Shown piece after piece: positions 22,028-30,891 of a stretch of 64,000 bases of DNA. The notes beneath the pieces are model-generated. The model ran no database searches and was not told the origin of the DNA. It saw only the letters and a program-made list of their open reading frames with translations. The DNA is from Ramlibacter tataouinensis TTB310. Lineage in GTDB: Bacteria; Pseudomonadota; Gammaproteobacteria; Burkholderiales; Burkholderiaceae_C. The stretch lies in contig NC_015677.1 in assembly GCF_000215705.1 (NCBI RefSeq), forward strand, positions 1,996,001 through 2,060,000, in the 5' to 3' direction. Every line of letters starts with the position of its first letter. Position 1 is the first letter of the stretch. A program made the translations under genes and the position numbers.

Positions 22028-23089
22028 TCAACCTTCCACGGCCGTCAATTCCTGCGCCAAGCGGCCCATGGCCTGCATCGAGCGGTCCTGGGCCGCGATC
22101 GTTCTGGCTGTGCCGTACTGCCGGAAGTTGCGCGCTATGGACGCCGCGTAGCCGGGGTCGTAGTGCTGGGTGAGCAGCTCGCGCACCACCTCGCGGATCC
22201 GGCCGGCGCCCACCCGGGCCTGCCAGTCCTCCACCACCGCGCGGCCGCGCAGCTCGGCCAGCGCCCCCAGGCGGTCGCAGAAGAAATCCGGCTGGCGCAC
22301 GAACCAGTCGTAGTCCTCCATCAGCAGCTCCACCCGCTCGGGCTCGGGCAGTTCCAGCCGCAGGCAGGGGCTGGCGCGCATGGCGGCGATCAGCGCCTCG
22401 GGCACGGCCACGTTGCCGACCTTCTTGCTCTCGCTTTCCACGTACACCGGCCGCGCCGGATCGAGGCGGCGCAGCTGCTCCCAGACACGGGTGTCAAACT
22501 GCTTCTGGCTGGGCTGCGGCTGGCCCGGCACCAGGCCCAGCACGGAGCTGCGATGCTGGGCCAGGCCCTCCAGGTCCAGCACCTGCGTGCCCCGGTCGGC
22601 CAGCGCCTGCAGCAGGCGCGTCTTGCCCGAGCCCGTGGGGCCGCAGATCACCTGGTAGGACAGCCGCTGCGCCAGCGCCGGCAGCTCGGCCAGCACGGCG
22701 GCGCGGAAGGCCTTGTAGCCGCCGTCCACCAGGCTGACGCGAAAGCCGATCTGGTCCAGCACCAACGACAGCGAGCCGCTGCGCTTGCCGCCGCGCCAGC
22801 AGTACACCAGCGGCTGCCAGCCCTTGGGCTTGTCCAGCACCTCGCGCTCGATGTGGCGCGCCACGTTGGCCGCCACCAGGGCGGCACCGCGCTTCTTGGC
22901 CTCGAAGGGGCTGACCTGCTTGTAGATCGTGCCCACCAGGTGCCGCTCATCGCTGGTGAGGGAGGGCCAGTTCACCGCCCCGGGCAGCCGGTCCTCGGCG
23001 TACTCGGCCTGGCTGCGTGCGTCGATGACGGTGCTGAACTCGGCCAGGCGCGCGATGGCCTCGGCCGCCGGGATGACCTGGACCGTCAC
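22028..23089 (-). CDS. mnmH: tRNA 2-selenouridine synthase (MnmH/SelU)
   Basis: 353 aa. An N-terminal rhodanese domain with active Cys97 in YCWRGG and a C-terminal P-loop domain (GPTGSGKT, about 147-154) define MnmH/YbbB, which converts 2-thiouridine to 2-selenouridine at the tRNA wobble position through a geranylated intermediate. It needs selenophosphate from SelD; no selD is in the window. Start overlaps the stop of the upstream esterase gene by 4 nt on the same strand. Confidence 0.93.
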   Translation of the reverse strand: MTVQVIPAAEAIARLAEFSTVIDARSQAEYAEDRLPGAVNWPSLTSDERHLVGTIYKQVSPFEAKKRGAALVAANVARHIEREVLDKPKGWQPLVYCWRGGKRSGSLSLVLDQIGFRVSLVDGGYKAFRAAVLAELPALAQRLSYQVICGPTGSGKTRLLQALADRGTQVLDLEGLAQHRSSVLGLVPGQPQPSQKQFDTRVWEQLRRLDPARPVYVESESKKVGNVAVPEALIAAMRASPCLRLELPEPERVELLMEDYDWFVRQPDFFCDRLGALAELRGRAVVEDWQARVGAGRIREVVRELLTQHYDPGYAASIARNFRQYGTARTIAAQDRSMQAMGRLAQELTAVEG

Positions 23090-23728
23090 TTCGACCTGAG
23101 GAGCTTCACCAGCTCGGGCCAGACGTTGGCCAGCATCTGCGGCTGCGCCTCCTCGGTGGGATGGATGCGGTCCGGCTGGAACAGGCGGGCGGCGTCAGGG
23201 ATGTCGGCCACGCCCTTGAGGATGAAGGGCACCACCGCCGCCTTGTGCTGGCGGCCCACCTTCTCGAACAGCGCCGCGAAGCGCTCGCCATAGTCGCGCC
23301 CGTAATTGGGCGGCAGCTGGATGCCGGCCAGCAGCACCTCGGCGCCGGCCTTCTGGGCCGCCTGCGTCATGGCCGACAGGTTGTTCTCCGTCATGCCCAG
23401 GGGCAGGCCGCGCAGCGCGTCGTTGCCGCCCAGCTCGATCACCACGTGGGTCGGCTTGTGCTGCGCCAGCAGGGCCGGCAGGCGCGAGCGGCCGCCGGAG
23501 GTGGTGTCGCCGCTGATGCTGGCATTGACCACGCGGGCCGCGATCTTCTCGCGCTCCAGCCGCTGCTCCAGCAGCGCCACCCAGCCGCTGCCGCGTTTGA
23601 GGCCATACTCGGCACTCAGGGAATCGCCCACGACCAGAATCACCGGCGTGGCGGCCCACGCGGCGGGAGCGTAAGCCGCGGCCAGGCCGGCGGCGATCAA
23701 TTGCCTGCGATCCAACACCCAGAACTCC

Positions 23729-23730
<2 letters not shown>
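23086..23730 (-). CDS. tesA: GDSL-type arylesterase / lysophospholipase (TesA-like)
   Basis: 214 aa SGNH hydrolase. A signal peptide (about 1-28, ending AAWA) precedes block I VVGDSLSAEYG with the nucleophile Ser, the oxyanion Gly in SISGDTTSGG, block III GGNDALRG and the Asp/His pair in DRIHPTEE. Periplasmic thioesterase/esterase like TesA. Its start codon (23728-23730) overlaps that of the divergent ABC gene (23729-23731) by two bases; tesA divergent from ybbA is also the E. coli arrangement. A later TTG/GTG start is possible. Confidence 0.87.
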
Positions 23731-24400
<670 letters not shown>

Positions 24401-24421
24401 GATCGGCGCCTTCCTGCCTCC

Positions 24422-24427
24422 GATAAT
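24422..24427 (+). promoter_or_regulatory. -10 box giving a likely leaderless rlmB mRNA
   Basis: GATAAT ends 6 nt before the rlmB ATG (24434). Transcription from it would start at the A of the start codon. No Shine-Dalgarno is present before this ATG, which fits. Confidence 0.4.
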
Positions 24428-24433
24428 CCCCTG

Positions 24434-25168
24434 ATGTCCGCACCCAAAGTCCTGTTCGGCTTCCACGCGGTGGGCGTGAGGCTCAAGACCGCGCCGCAGT
24501 CGGTGATCGAGGTCTACTACGAGCCGACGCGGCGCGACGCGCGCATGCGCCAGTTCCTCGAGCGTGCCAAGGAGGCCGGCGTGCGCCTGATCGAGGCCGA
24601 CGGGCTGCGCATCGCCAAGCTGGCCGGCAGCGCCGGCCACCAGGGCGTGGCGGCCCGGGTGCAGGCCCTGGAAGCCGCCCGCTCCCTGGACGACCTGCTG
24701 GACGCGGTCCAGGGGCCGCCGCTGCTGCTGGTGCTGGACGGCGTGACCGATCCCCACAACCTGGGCGCCTGCCTGCGCGTGGCCGACGGCGCGGGAGCGC
24801 ACGCCGTGATCGCACCCAAGGACCACGCGGTGGGCCTGAACGCCACCGTGGCCAAGGTGGCCAGCGGCGCCGCCGAGACCGTGCCCTACTTCATGGTCAC
24901 CAACCTGGCGCGCACGCTGGGCGAGCTCAAGGAACGCAACATCTGGTGCATAGGGACCAGCGACGACGCGCCGCGCACCCTCTACCAGGCCGACCTGAAG
25001 GCGCCAGTGGCCCTGGTGCTGGGCGCCGAGGGGCCGGGCATGCGGCAGCTCACGCGCAAGACCTGCGACGAGCTGGTGTCCATCCCCATGCGCGGGGCGG
25101 TGGAGAGCCTCAACGTGTCCGTGGCCAGCGGCGTGGTGCTGTACGAGGCGCTGCGGCAACGGTCATGA
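24434..25168 (+). CDS. rlmB: 23S rRNA (guanosine-2'-O-)-methyltransferase RlmB
   Basis: 244 aa SPOUT-class enzyme that methylates G2251 of 23S rRNA with S-adenosylmethionine. An N-terminal RNA-binding domain (about 1-80) leads to the trefoil-knot domain with DPHNLGACLRVADGAG, LGAEGPGMR and SIPMRGAVESLNVSVA (motifs 1-3). It overlaps the sirtuin gene start by four bases (ATGA). Confidence 0.95.
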   Translation: MSAPKVLFGFHAVGVRLKTAPQSVIEVYYEPTRRDARMRQFLERAKEAGVRLIEADGLRIAKLAGSAGHQGVAARVQALEAARSLDDLLDAVQGPPLLLVLDGVTDPHNLGACLRVADGAGAHAVIAPKDHAVGLNATVAKVASGAAETVPYFMVTNLARTLGELKERNIWCIGTSDDAPRTLYQADLKAPVALVLGAEGPGMRQLTRKTCDELVSIPMRGAVESLNVSVASGVVLYEALRQRS

Positions 25169-25902
25169 GCACGGCCGGCGTCGCCGAGGTGCAGCGCTGG
25201 GTGCGGGCCGCCCGCCGCATCGTGGTGCTCAGCGGCGCCGGCATGAGCCAGGAGTCGGGCGTGCCCACCTTCCGGGACGCGCAGACCGGGCTGTGGGCGC
25301 ACCACCGGCCCGAGGACCTGGCCACCGAGGACGCCTTCCGCGCCGCCCCGTCCATGGTGTGGGACTGGTATGCCATGCGGCGCGCCAAGGTGGCCGAAGT
25401 GGAACCCAATGCCGGCCACCGGGCAGTGGCGGCTTTCCAGCGGCGTCACCCGGGGCGGCTCACGGTGGTGACGCAGAACGTGGACGATCTGCACCAGCGC
25501 TCGGGCAGCCCCGGCGTGCTGCCCCTGCACGGCAGCCTGTTCGCCGACCGCTGGCTGGACCCGCCGCGCGCCTGCTGCCAGGCGCAGCCGCCGCAGCCGG
25601 GCCACCCGCCGCGCTGCGCCGGCTGCGGCAACCTGCGCCGGCCTGGCGTGGTCTGGTTCGGCGAGGCGCTGCCGCCGGACGTGCTGGCCGCCGCCCAGGC
25701 CGCCGCCACGGCCTGTGAGCTGATGCTGGTGGTCGGCACCTCGGGCCTGGTCTACCCCGCGGCGGGCCTGCCGGGCGAGGTGTCCGCGGGCGCGCGCGTG
25801 GCGGTGGTCAACCCGCAGCCCTCGGCACTGGACGACCCGGCCCAGGCCGTGCTGCGCGGCACGGCGGCCGCGCTGCTGCCGGCGCTGCTGGCGGCGGACT
25901 GA
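25165..25902 (+). CDS. cobB: NAD-dependent protein deacylase (sirtuin)
   Basis: 245 aa Sir2 enzyme: GAGMSQESGVPTFRD (NAD site), TQNVDDLHQRSG with the general base His in LHGS, and a four-cysteine zinc ribbon (CC...CAGC, about 136-155). A Tyr69-x-x-Arg72 pair (WYAMRR) matches the motif of SIRT5/CobB-type sirtuins that remove succinyl groups as well as acetyl. Translation is coupled to rlmB. Confidence 0.9.
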   Translation: MSTAGVAEVQRWVRAARRIVVLSGAGMSQESGVPTFRDAQTGLWAHHRPEDLATEDAFRAAPSMVWDWYAMRRAKVAEVEPNAGHRAVAAFQRRHPGRLTVVTQNVDDLHQRSGSPGVLPLHGSLFADRWLDPPRACCQAQPPQPGHPPRCAGCGNLRRPGVVWFGEALPPDVLAAAQAAATACELMLVVGTSGLVYPAAGLPGEVSAGARVAVVNPQPSALDDPAQAVLRGTAAALLPALLAAD

Positions 25903-25903
25903 T

Positions 25904-26371
25904 TCAGCCCAGTTCCCAGAACCGCATCACCACGCGGTCCGGGTGGCGCTGGCCGCTGCCGACGAACACGCGCTCGGTGATCCAGCGCAGCGCCGGCCAG
26001 GCGGTCTCGAAGCTGGGGCTGCAGCGGAAGTAGATCCGCGCCGGGTCCACCGGCTCGCCGCGCGCCAGCCGCGCCATCAGCTCGGGCGGGCCGCTGCGCA
26101 GCGCGCGGTTGGTGACGTAGATGCGTTCGCCGCCCTCGGCCTCCAGCATGTAGCGCGCATCCAGCTCGGCCAGCGTGTCGCTCACCACCAGCTGGAAGTC
26201 GGCGCCGCCCGGCAGCACGCGGGCGCGCCAGCCGTCGCCCACCACCTCGCCGCCCAGGATGGGGATCAGCCGGCGCAGGCCGCGGCCGGTGCGGCCCAGC
26301 TCCTGCGGCGCGGCCACCTGCACCGTCAGGTCGGCGAAGAACTTGAGCGGGGGCAGTGCGAGGTCGGCCAT
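25904..26371 (-). CDS. DUF3237 family protein
   Basis: 155 aa, single-domain beta-rich protein of the DUF3237 family (typical segments GPRG-like GRTGRGLRRLIPILGG, ADFQLV, RIYFRCSPSFETA, LRWITERVFVGSGQR). Function is unknown. It is convergent with the sirtuin gene, one base between stops, and starts next to a CATAAT box. Confidence 0.8.
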   Translation of the reverse strand: MADLALPPLKFFADLTVQVAAPQELGRTGRGLRRLIPILGGEVVGDGWRARVLPGGADFQLVVSDTLAELDARYMLEAEGGERIYVTNRALRSGPPELMARLARGEPVDPARIYFRCSPSFETAWPALRWITERVFVGSGQRHPDRVVMRFWELG

Positions 26372-26376
26372 TCGGC

Positions 26377-26382
26377 ATTATG
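26377..26382 (-). promoter_or_regulatory. -10 box giving a likely leaderless DUF3237 mRNA
   Basis: On the minus strand CATAAT is followed by GCCGA and then the ATG at 26371. The 5-nt gap puts the expected transcription start at the start codon. Confidence 0.4.
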
Positions 26383-26403
26383 GGCAGCCGCGGTCCCGCT
26401 GCC

Positions 26404-26970
26404 CTAGACCAGGCCGAACCAGCCCAGCACGGCCCCTATGCCCAGCAGCCACAGCAGGTGCACCCGCGTGCGCCAGACAATGAGGGTGGTGGCCAGGGTC
26501 ACGGCCCACAGCGGCCATTGCGACAGCCGGTAGCCGCCGCTGGTGGCCAGGATCCAGCCGGTGGCGACGAGCAGCGCGATCACGATGGGCGCCATCCCCT
26601 GCTTGAAGGCACGCACCGCGCGCAGCTCGCGGTTGCGGTGGCCCCAGCTCGCCGCCAGGTAGGTCAGGGTGGTGCTGGGCAGCAGGATGCCGGCCAGGGC
26701 CAGTACCAGGCCGGCGCCGGCCCCGGCCCAGCCGCCCGCGCCCATCCCGACGTTCCATCCCAGCAGCGCGACGAACAGCACGTTGGGCCCGGGTGCCGCC
26801 TGCGCGATCGCCACCGAGGAGGTGAACTGCGGGTCGGTGAGCCAGCCCTGTTCCTGCACCAGGTAGCGGTGCATGTCGGGAGCTGTGGTGATGGCGCCGC
26901 CGATGGACAGCAGCGAGAGCATCAGGAAGTGGCCGAAGAAAGCCAGCCAGTCCAGGCCGCCGCCCACCAT
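26404..26970 (-). CDS. chrA: Chromate transporter, second half (ChrA-type)
   Basis: 188 aa, about five to six membrane helices, with the CHR-domain sequences LSIGGA near the N-terminus and QAAPGPN (about 57-63). CHR proteins export chromate. Short CHR proteins occur as pairs, each about 190 aa, and work together. The start ATG shares one base with the stop of the upstream half. Confidence 0.85.
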   Translation of the reverse strand: MVGGGLDWLAFFGHFLMLSLLSIGGAITTAPDMHRYLVQEQGWLTDPQFTSSVAIAQAAPGPNVLFVALLGWNVGMGAGGWAGAGAGLVLALAGILLPSTTLTYLAASWGHRNRELRAVRAFKQGMAPIVIALLVATGWILATSGGYRLSQWPLWAVTLATTLIVWRTRVHLLWLLGIGAVLGWFGLV

Positions 26971-27548
26971 CAGCGCGGCCCCAGCTTGCGCCAGGTGAGC
27001 GCGCAGGCCAGGCCGCCCAGCACCAGCAGCACCCAGGCCAGCGGCAGCCGCAGCAGGGCGATGGCGACGAAGGCGGCGCCGCCCAGCGCCATGCACACGG
27101 GCAGGCCCAGCGGGTGCTTGAGCAGGGCGCTGAACAGCTTGAGTCCGGTGGCCGCCACCAGCCCGGCGGCCACCGCGCCCATGCCGCGCAGCGCGCCGGC
27201 CACCTGCGGATGGTCGGCGAACCGCGCGTAGACCAGGGCCAGCGCCAGCACCACCATCAGCGGGACCAGCAGCATGCCGGCCAGTGCGACCAGCGCTCCC
27301 GGCAGGCCGAAGTAACGCCCGCCTATCATCAGCGACAGGTTGATCACGTTGGGCCCGGGCATGATCTGCGCCACCGCCCATTCCTCGACGAACTCCTCGC
27401 GCGTCATCCAGCGCTTGCGCTCGACCAGCTCGCGCTGGACCACCGCCAGCACGCCGCCGAAGCCCTGCAGCGCGAGCCAGGTGAAGGAGAGGAACAGGTC
27501 GGTCAGGGAACGGGGCTGGGGCCGGTCGGCGGGGAGAGGGGAGGTCAT
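26970..27548 (-). CDS. chrA: Chromate transporter, first half (ChrA-type)
   Basis: 192 aa, about six membrane helices, with LQGFGGVLAVVQRELVERKRWMT split by helices and the AQIMPGPNVINLSL motif of CHR proteins. Start at 27548 (MTSPLPADRPQ). Together with the next gene it forms a short-chain CHR pair equivalent to one long ChrA. No chrB regulator is adjacent, so chromate may not be the native substrate. Confidence 0.85.
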   Translation of the reverse strand: MTSPLPADRPQPRSLTDLFLSFTWLALQGFGGVLAVVQRELVERKRWMTREEFVEEWAVAQIMPGPNVINLSLMIGGRYFGLPGALVALAGMLLVPLMVVLALALVYARFADHPQVAGALRGMGAVAAGLVAATGLKLFSALLKHPLGLPVCMALGGAAFVAIALLRLPLAWVLLVLGGLACALTWRKLGPR

Positions 27549-27702
27549 CGCACCAGGATTATCGGCATGCGCCGCGCCCACGCCGGTCACTTCAGCCCGA
27601 ACCTGCGCGCAGGCTGTGCGTGGCCAGCCACAGTCCGGCGGCGATCGGCGGCATGCCAGGCGCCCGGTGGCTCGCCGGTTCATGCGGCGCACGCCTGCCG
27701 CG

Positions 27703-28653
27703 TCACAGCTTCAGTTCCCAGGTCTCGCCCACCAGCGCGTGCCCGCCATAGCCGCGGTAAGGCTCGCTCTTGACCAGGCGGAAGCCGCGCTGCGCGTAGA
27801 TATGGCGCGCGGCCTGCAGGTTGCCGTTGGTCCACAGCACCATCCTGCGGTAGCCCCTGGTGCGCGCGAAGGCGATGGCCTCGTCGGTCAGGCGCGCGCC
27901 CAGGCCATGGCCGCGCGCCTGCGGGGTCAGGATCAGCAGGCGCAGCTGGGCCACGGTGGCGCTCTTGCGCACCACGAACACCGAACCGGCGCGCTCGCCG
28001 TCCACCTCCGCGATCCAGCAGCGTTCCCACTCGGGCTGGAACCTGCGCACGAACTCGCCGGCGATCTGCGCCACCAGGGCCTCGAATTCCTGGTTCCAGC
28101 CGTACTCGCGCGCATAGATCTCGCCGTGCTGCTGCACCACCCAGCCCATGTCGCCGGGTCGCGGGTCGCGCAGCACCACGGTGCGCGGCGGCGCGGCCCG
28201 GGAAGCGTCCAGCAGCCGCTGGACGGTGGCCATGGCCGCGATCAGCTGCTCGCGCTGCGGCACCGGCAGGCTGGAGAGCAAGGCGGCTGCTTCGTCGCGC
28301 GATTTCTGCTGCAGCGGCGCGAAGGCCAGGTGGCCGGCGGCGTTCAGGCGCAGCAGGCTCTGGCGCGCGTCGGCCGGCGAGGGCTGCCGCTCCAGCCAGC
28401 CGCGCGAGTCGATGCGGCGCAGGATGCGGCTGAGGTAGCCGGCGTCCAGGCCCAGGTCGCGGCCCAGCTCGCTGGCGGTGGGCTGGTCGCGGTGCGCCAG
28501 TTCGTACAGCACCCGCACCTCGGTCAGCGACAGTTCGCCGCCCAGGTAGGGGTCCAGCACGCCCATGCGGCGGGTGTAGAAGCGGTTGAAGCCTCGCAGC
28601 GCCTGCACCTGGGCGGCGGTCGGTGGGTCGGCGCCGGCATCCATGTTTGCCAT
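27703..28653 (-). CDS. MarR-type regulator fused to GNAT acetyltransferase
   Basis: 316 aa two-domain protein. Residues about 15-150 are a MarR winged helix (LSLTEVRVLYELAHRDQPTASELGRDLGL, YLSRILRRIDSRGWL); about 160-316 are a GNAT domain with the acetyl-CoA loop QARGHGLGARL and the C-terminal ARHIYAQRGFRLV. Such fusions are widespread; substrates are mostly unknown. It is divergent from a sulfite dehydrogenase, and a dyad lies 6 nt upstream of its start, which may be an autoregulatory site. ATG 28644 is an alternative start. Confidence 0.85.
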   Translation of the reverse strand: MANMDAGADPPTAAQVQALRGFNRFYTRRMGVLDPYLGGELSLTEVRVLYELAHRDQPTASELGRDLGLDAGYLSRILRRIDSRGWLERQPSPADARQSLLRLNAAGHLAFAPLQQKSRDEAAALLSSLPVPQREQLIAAMATVQRLLDASRAAPPRTVVLRDPRPGDMGWVVQQHGEIYAREYGWNQEFEALVAQIAGEFVRRFQPEWERCWIAEVDGERAGSVFVVRKSATVAQLRLLILTPQARGHGLGARLTDEAIAFARTRGYRRMVLWTNGNLQAARHIYAQRGFRLVKSEPYRGYGGHALVGETWELKL

Positions 28654-28658
28654 CGTCA

Positions 28659-28672
28659 GGCAATTGGTTGCC
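28659..28672. promoter_or_regulatory. GGCAA-N4-TTGCC dyad, candidate MarR operator
   Basis: A perfect 5-bp inverted repeat with a 4-nt spacer lies 5 bases upstream of the MarR-GNAT start codon, inside the 117-nt divergent region shared with the sulfite dehydrogenase. Location is typical of a MarR autorepression site. Short dyads can occur by chance in GC-rich DNA. Confidence 0.35.
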
Positions 28673-28770
28673 GCAGTCAAATAACACGGAGGTCTTACAG
28701 CACTTCCCCCTGTGCAGCGCGGCCGGCCGGGGCTATGCTGCGGCTGCACGACAAACCGCAGGAAACAACC

Positions 28771-29991
28771 ATGACCCCCTTCCCTCACACTTCCCGGCGC
28801 CGCCTCCTGTCCGGCGGCGCCACCGCCCTGGCCGCGCTGGGCCTGGGGCGCGCCCAGGCGCAGACCGCATCGGCCCCGACACCCGCCGCGGCAGCTCCCG
28901 CCCGCAGCCTGCCGCCCTACGTGGACTGGAAGGACGCGGAGCAGATGATCGTGCATACCGGCACGACCATCGAGACCCGGCGCAGCGCCTTCGGCACCAG
29001 CATCATCACGCCGGCCGAGCGCCTGTACATCCGCAACAACCTGCCGGCACCCGAGGTGGGCATCGTCGCCGACCCGGACGCCTGGGCCATGGCCGTGGAG
29101 GGCGTCCAGCAGCCGCGCTACCTCACGGTGCGCGAGCTCAAGGCACTGGGCATCGAGACCGTCGCCACCGTGCTGCAGTGCTCGGGCAATGGCCGCGGCT
29201 ACTTCGCCGGCAAGCCCAGCGGCACCAAGTGGACGGTGGGAGCGGCCGGCTGCGTGCTCTGGAGCGGCGTGCCGGTGCGCAACGTGGTGGCCGCCCTGGG
29301 CGGCCTGGCCGGCGGCGCCCGGTTCATGACCGGCACCGGCGGCGAGAAGCTGCCCGAGGGCCTGGACCCCAGGAGCGTGATGGTGGAACGCTCGGTGCCG
29401 CTCAAGGCCATGCAGGATGCCCTGCTGGCCTGGGAGATGAACGGCGAGCCGCTGCACCACGCGCACGGCGGGCCGCTGCGGCTGGTGGTGCCCGGCTACA
29501 GCGGGGTGAACAACATCAAGTACATCAAGCGGCTGGCGTTCACCGCCGCCGAGAGCGACGCGGCGATCCAGAAGACCGGCTATCGCATGTCGCCGCCCGG
29601 CACCAAGGGCGACCCCAGCCACCCGTCGGTGTGGGAGATGGACGTGAAGTCCTGGATCAACGGTCCCGCGCCGGAAACCGGCCCGCTGCGCGCGGGCTGG
29701 GTGCAGGTGCACGGCGTGGCCATGGGCGGCACGCGGCCGCTGCGCCGGGTGGACGTGTCCATCGACGGCGGCCAGACCTGGCGCGAGGCGCGGCTGGTCG
29801 GCCCGGACCTGGGCCGCTTCGCCTGGCGGCAGTTCGTGCTGCCGGTGCAGCTGCCGCCCGGCCAGCACGTGCTGGCTTCGCGCGCGCAGGACACACAGTT
29901 CAACTGGCAGGTGGAGACCTCGCCCGAGAACGCCGGCGGCTATCTCAACAGCGGCTGGCGCTCCCACGCGCTGCCCATCACGGTGGCCTGA
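28771..29991 (+). CDS. sorA: SorA-like sulfite dehydrogenase (molybdopterin)
   Basis: 406 aa. A Tat-type signal (SRRRLLSGG, cleavage near AQA) leads to the sulfite-oxidase molybdopterin domain with the Mo-ligand Cys137 in VLQCSGNGR and HGGPLRLVVPGYSG, then the Mo-cofactor dimerisation domain (about 285-406, with SIDGGQTWREA). There is no heme domain in the chain; the next gene supplies a cytochrome c, as in the SorAB pair that oxidises sulfite to sulfate in the periplasm. Confidence 0.88.
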   Translation: MTPFPHTSRRRLLSGGATALAALGLGRAQAQTASAPTPAAAAPARSLPPYVDWKDAEQMIVHTGTTIETRRSAFGTSIITPAERLYIRNNLPAPEVGIVADPDAWAMAVEGVQQPRYLTVRELKALGIETVATVLQCSGNGRGYFAGKPSGTKWTVGAAGCVLWSGVPVRNVVAALGGLAGGARFMTGTGGEKLPEGLDPRSVMVERSVPLKAMQDALLAWEMNGEPLHHAHGGPLRLVVPGYSGVNNIKYIKRLAFTAAESDAAIQKTGYRMSPPGTKGDPSHPSVWEMDVKSWINGPAPETGPLRAGWVQVHGVAMGGTRPLRRVDVSIDGGQTWREARLVGPDLGRFAWRQFVLPVQLPPGQHVLASRAQDTQFNWQVETSPENAGGYLNSGWRSHALPITVA

Positions 29992-29993
29992 CC

Positions 29994-30299
29994 GTGCGGT
30001 ATGTACTGGCGGCCGCCGCGTTGGCCATGGCTTCGCCGCTCTTGGCGTCGGCGGCCGACGAGGACACCGGCCGCAAGCTCTTCACCAGCGTCACGCCGGC
30101 GTGTGCCCTGTGCCACAAGCTCAAGGACGCCGAGGCCGAGGGTGCGGTGGGGCCCTCGCTGGACGAGCTCAGGCCGGACCAGGCCCGCGTGGCCAAGGCC
30201 TTGAAGAACGGCATCGGCCAGATGCCGGCTTTTCCGCAGCTGAGCGAGGCCGAGGTCCAGGCGTTGGCGCGCTACGTCGAGCGGGCAGCCGGCCGCTAG
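29994..30299 (+). CDS. sorB: SorB-like cytochrome c
   Basis: 101 aa from a GTG start two bases after the sorA stop. A signal peptide (about 1-21, ending ASAADE) precedes a monoheme c domain with CALCH (about 37-41) and the distal Met in GQMPAF. It would accept electrons from SorA. Its TAG stop overlaps the stop of the convergent minus-strand gene. Confidence 0.85.
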   Translation: MRYVLAAAALAMASPLLASAADEDTGRKLFTSVTPACALCHKLKDAEAEGAVGPSLDELRPDQARVAKALKNGIGQMPAFPQLSEAEVQALARYVERAAGR

Positions 30300-30577
30300 A
30301 CCTGGACAGCCACCCTGCGGCGGCACATGGCGCGCTGGCGCGAAGACGCCAGCCCGGCCACCTGGAAACGGGCCATGGCTTCCGCGGTGGCGAGGGCGGC
30401 CTCCGGGCTGCGATGGTGCTCGCCGCCGAACAGCTTGAACAGGCAGTGGGCATCCCAGTAGCTGCCAGGCCGCTCCAGGCATACCTTGGCATAGGCGGTG
30501 AACAGGCTGCTGCCTGAATTGCGCCTGGCCGAACAAACGATCCAGAAGCCGCCGGCCGGGCCCGTGATCCTTTCCAT
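30296..30577 (-). CDS. Conserved hypothetical protein, 93 aa
   Basis: Not recognised. Basic, with four cysteines and motifs GPAGGFWIVCSARRNSGSS and YWDAHCLFKLFGGEHH, rest helical. A near-perfect AAGGAGG Shine-Dalgarno precedes the ATG at 30577, which argues that it is translated. Its stop overlaps the stop of sorB. A CRP-like dyad lies 55 bp upstream. Confidence 0.6.
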   Translation of the reverse strand: MERITGPAGGFWIVCSARRNSGSSLFTAYAKVCLERPGSYWDAHCLFKLFGGEHHRSPEAALATAEAMARFQVAGLASSRQRAMCRRRVAVQV

Positions 30578-30891
30578 GTGCTTGCCTCCTTGCGAACCGA
30601 GCGGCAGTGTGGGCGCGAAGCACCGGTCTTGAACGTGAGGCATTTCACGTTTGCGCGCGAGATTCAACTCATCCGTTGAGCTTCCGGCAGGCGCCCGCCA
30701 CGCGGGACTTGGACACAATGCAGGCCGATGAGCCTGCCCTGGAGTGGCCGGACGGGGCGGGCTGCCCCCAGCGGAGGAGCCGGAAGGCGCAGGCGGATGA
30801 GATACTCGCGCCAGGTCCGATGGCGTGCGGGGTGCCGCGCGTCGAAGCGGCCGGCACCAACTTGAACACCGAAACAGGCAAGAACAATCCG
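30578..30891. other. 314-bp intergenic region with two dyads
   Basis: The region separates a minus-strand small gene from the plus-strand response regulator. It holds AACGTGA-N6-TCACGTT (30632-30651) and TCAAC-N6-GTTGA (30664-30679). The frame of the response regulator is open through much of it, but the stretch lacks family similarity and the conserved receiver begins at 30892. Nothing else is seen. Confidence 0.5.
30632..30651. promoter_or_regulatory. CRP/Vfr-like operator candidate
   Basis: A perfect 7-bp inverted repeat, AACGTGA-N6-TCACGTT. Its core GTGA-N6-TCAC has the exact spacing of CRP-FNR family sites. It lies 55 bp upstream of the 93-aa gene and about 240 bp upstream of the response regulator, so the former is the likelier target. 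Confidence 0.45.

Noticed and set aside
27703..29967. A 754-codon minus frame fusing an extra domain to the MarR-GNAT protein
   Set aside because: The part beyond 28653 is antisense to sorA and is His/Gly/Ala-rich without domain character.
28623..29993. Long upstream extension of the cytochrome c frame through sorA
   Set aside because: Arg/Ala/Gly-rich shadow of sorA; the GTG at 29994 with a signal peptide is the sensible start.
30607..30891. A 95-residue N-terminal extension of the response regulator
   Set aside because: It crosses both dyads, has no conserved sequence, and the receiver domain begins at 30892.
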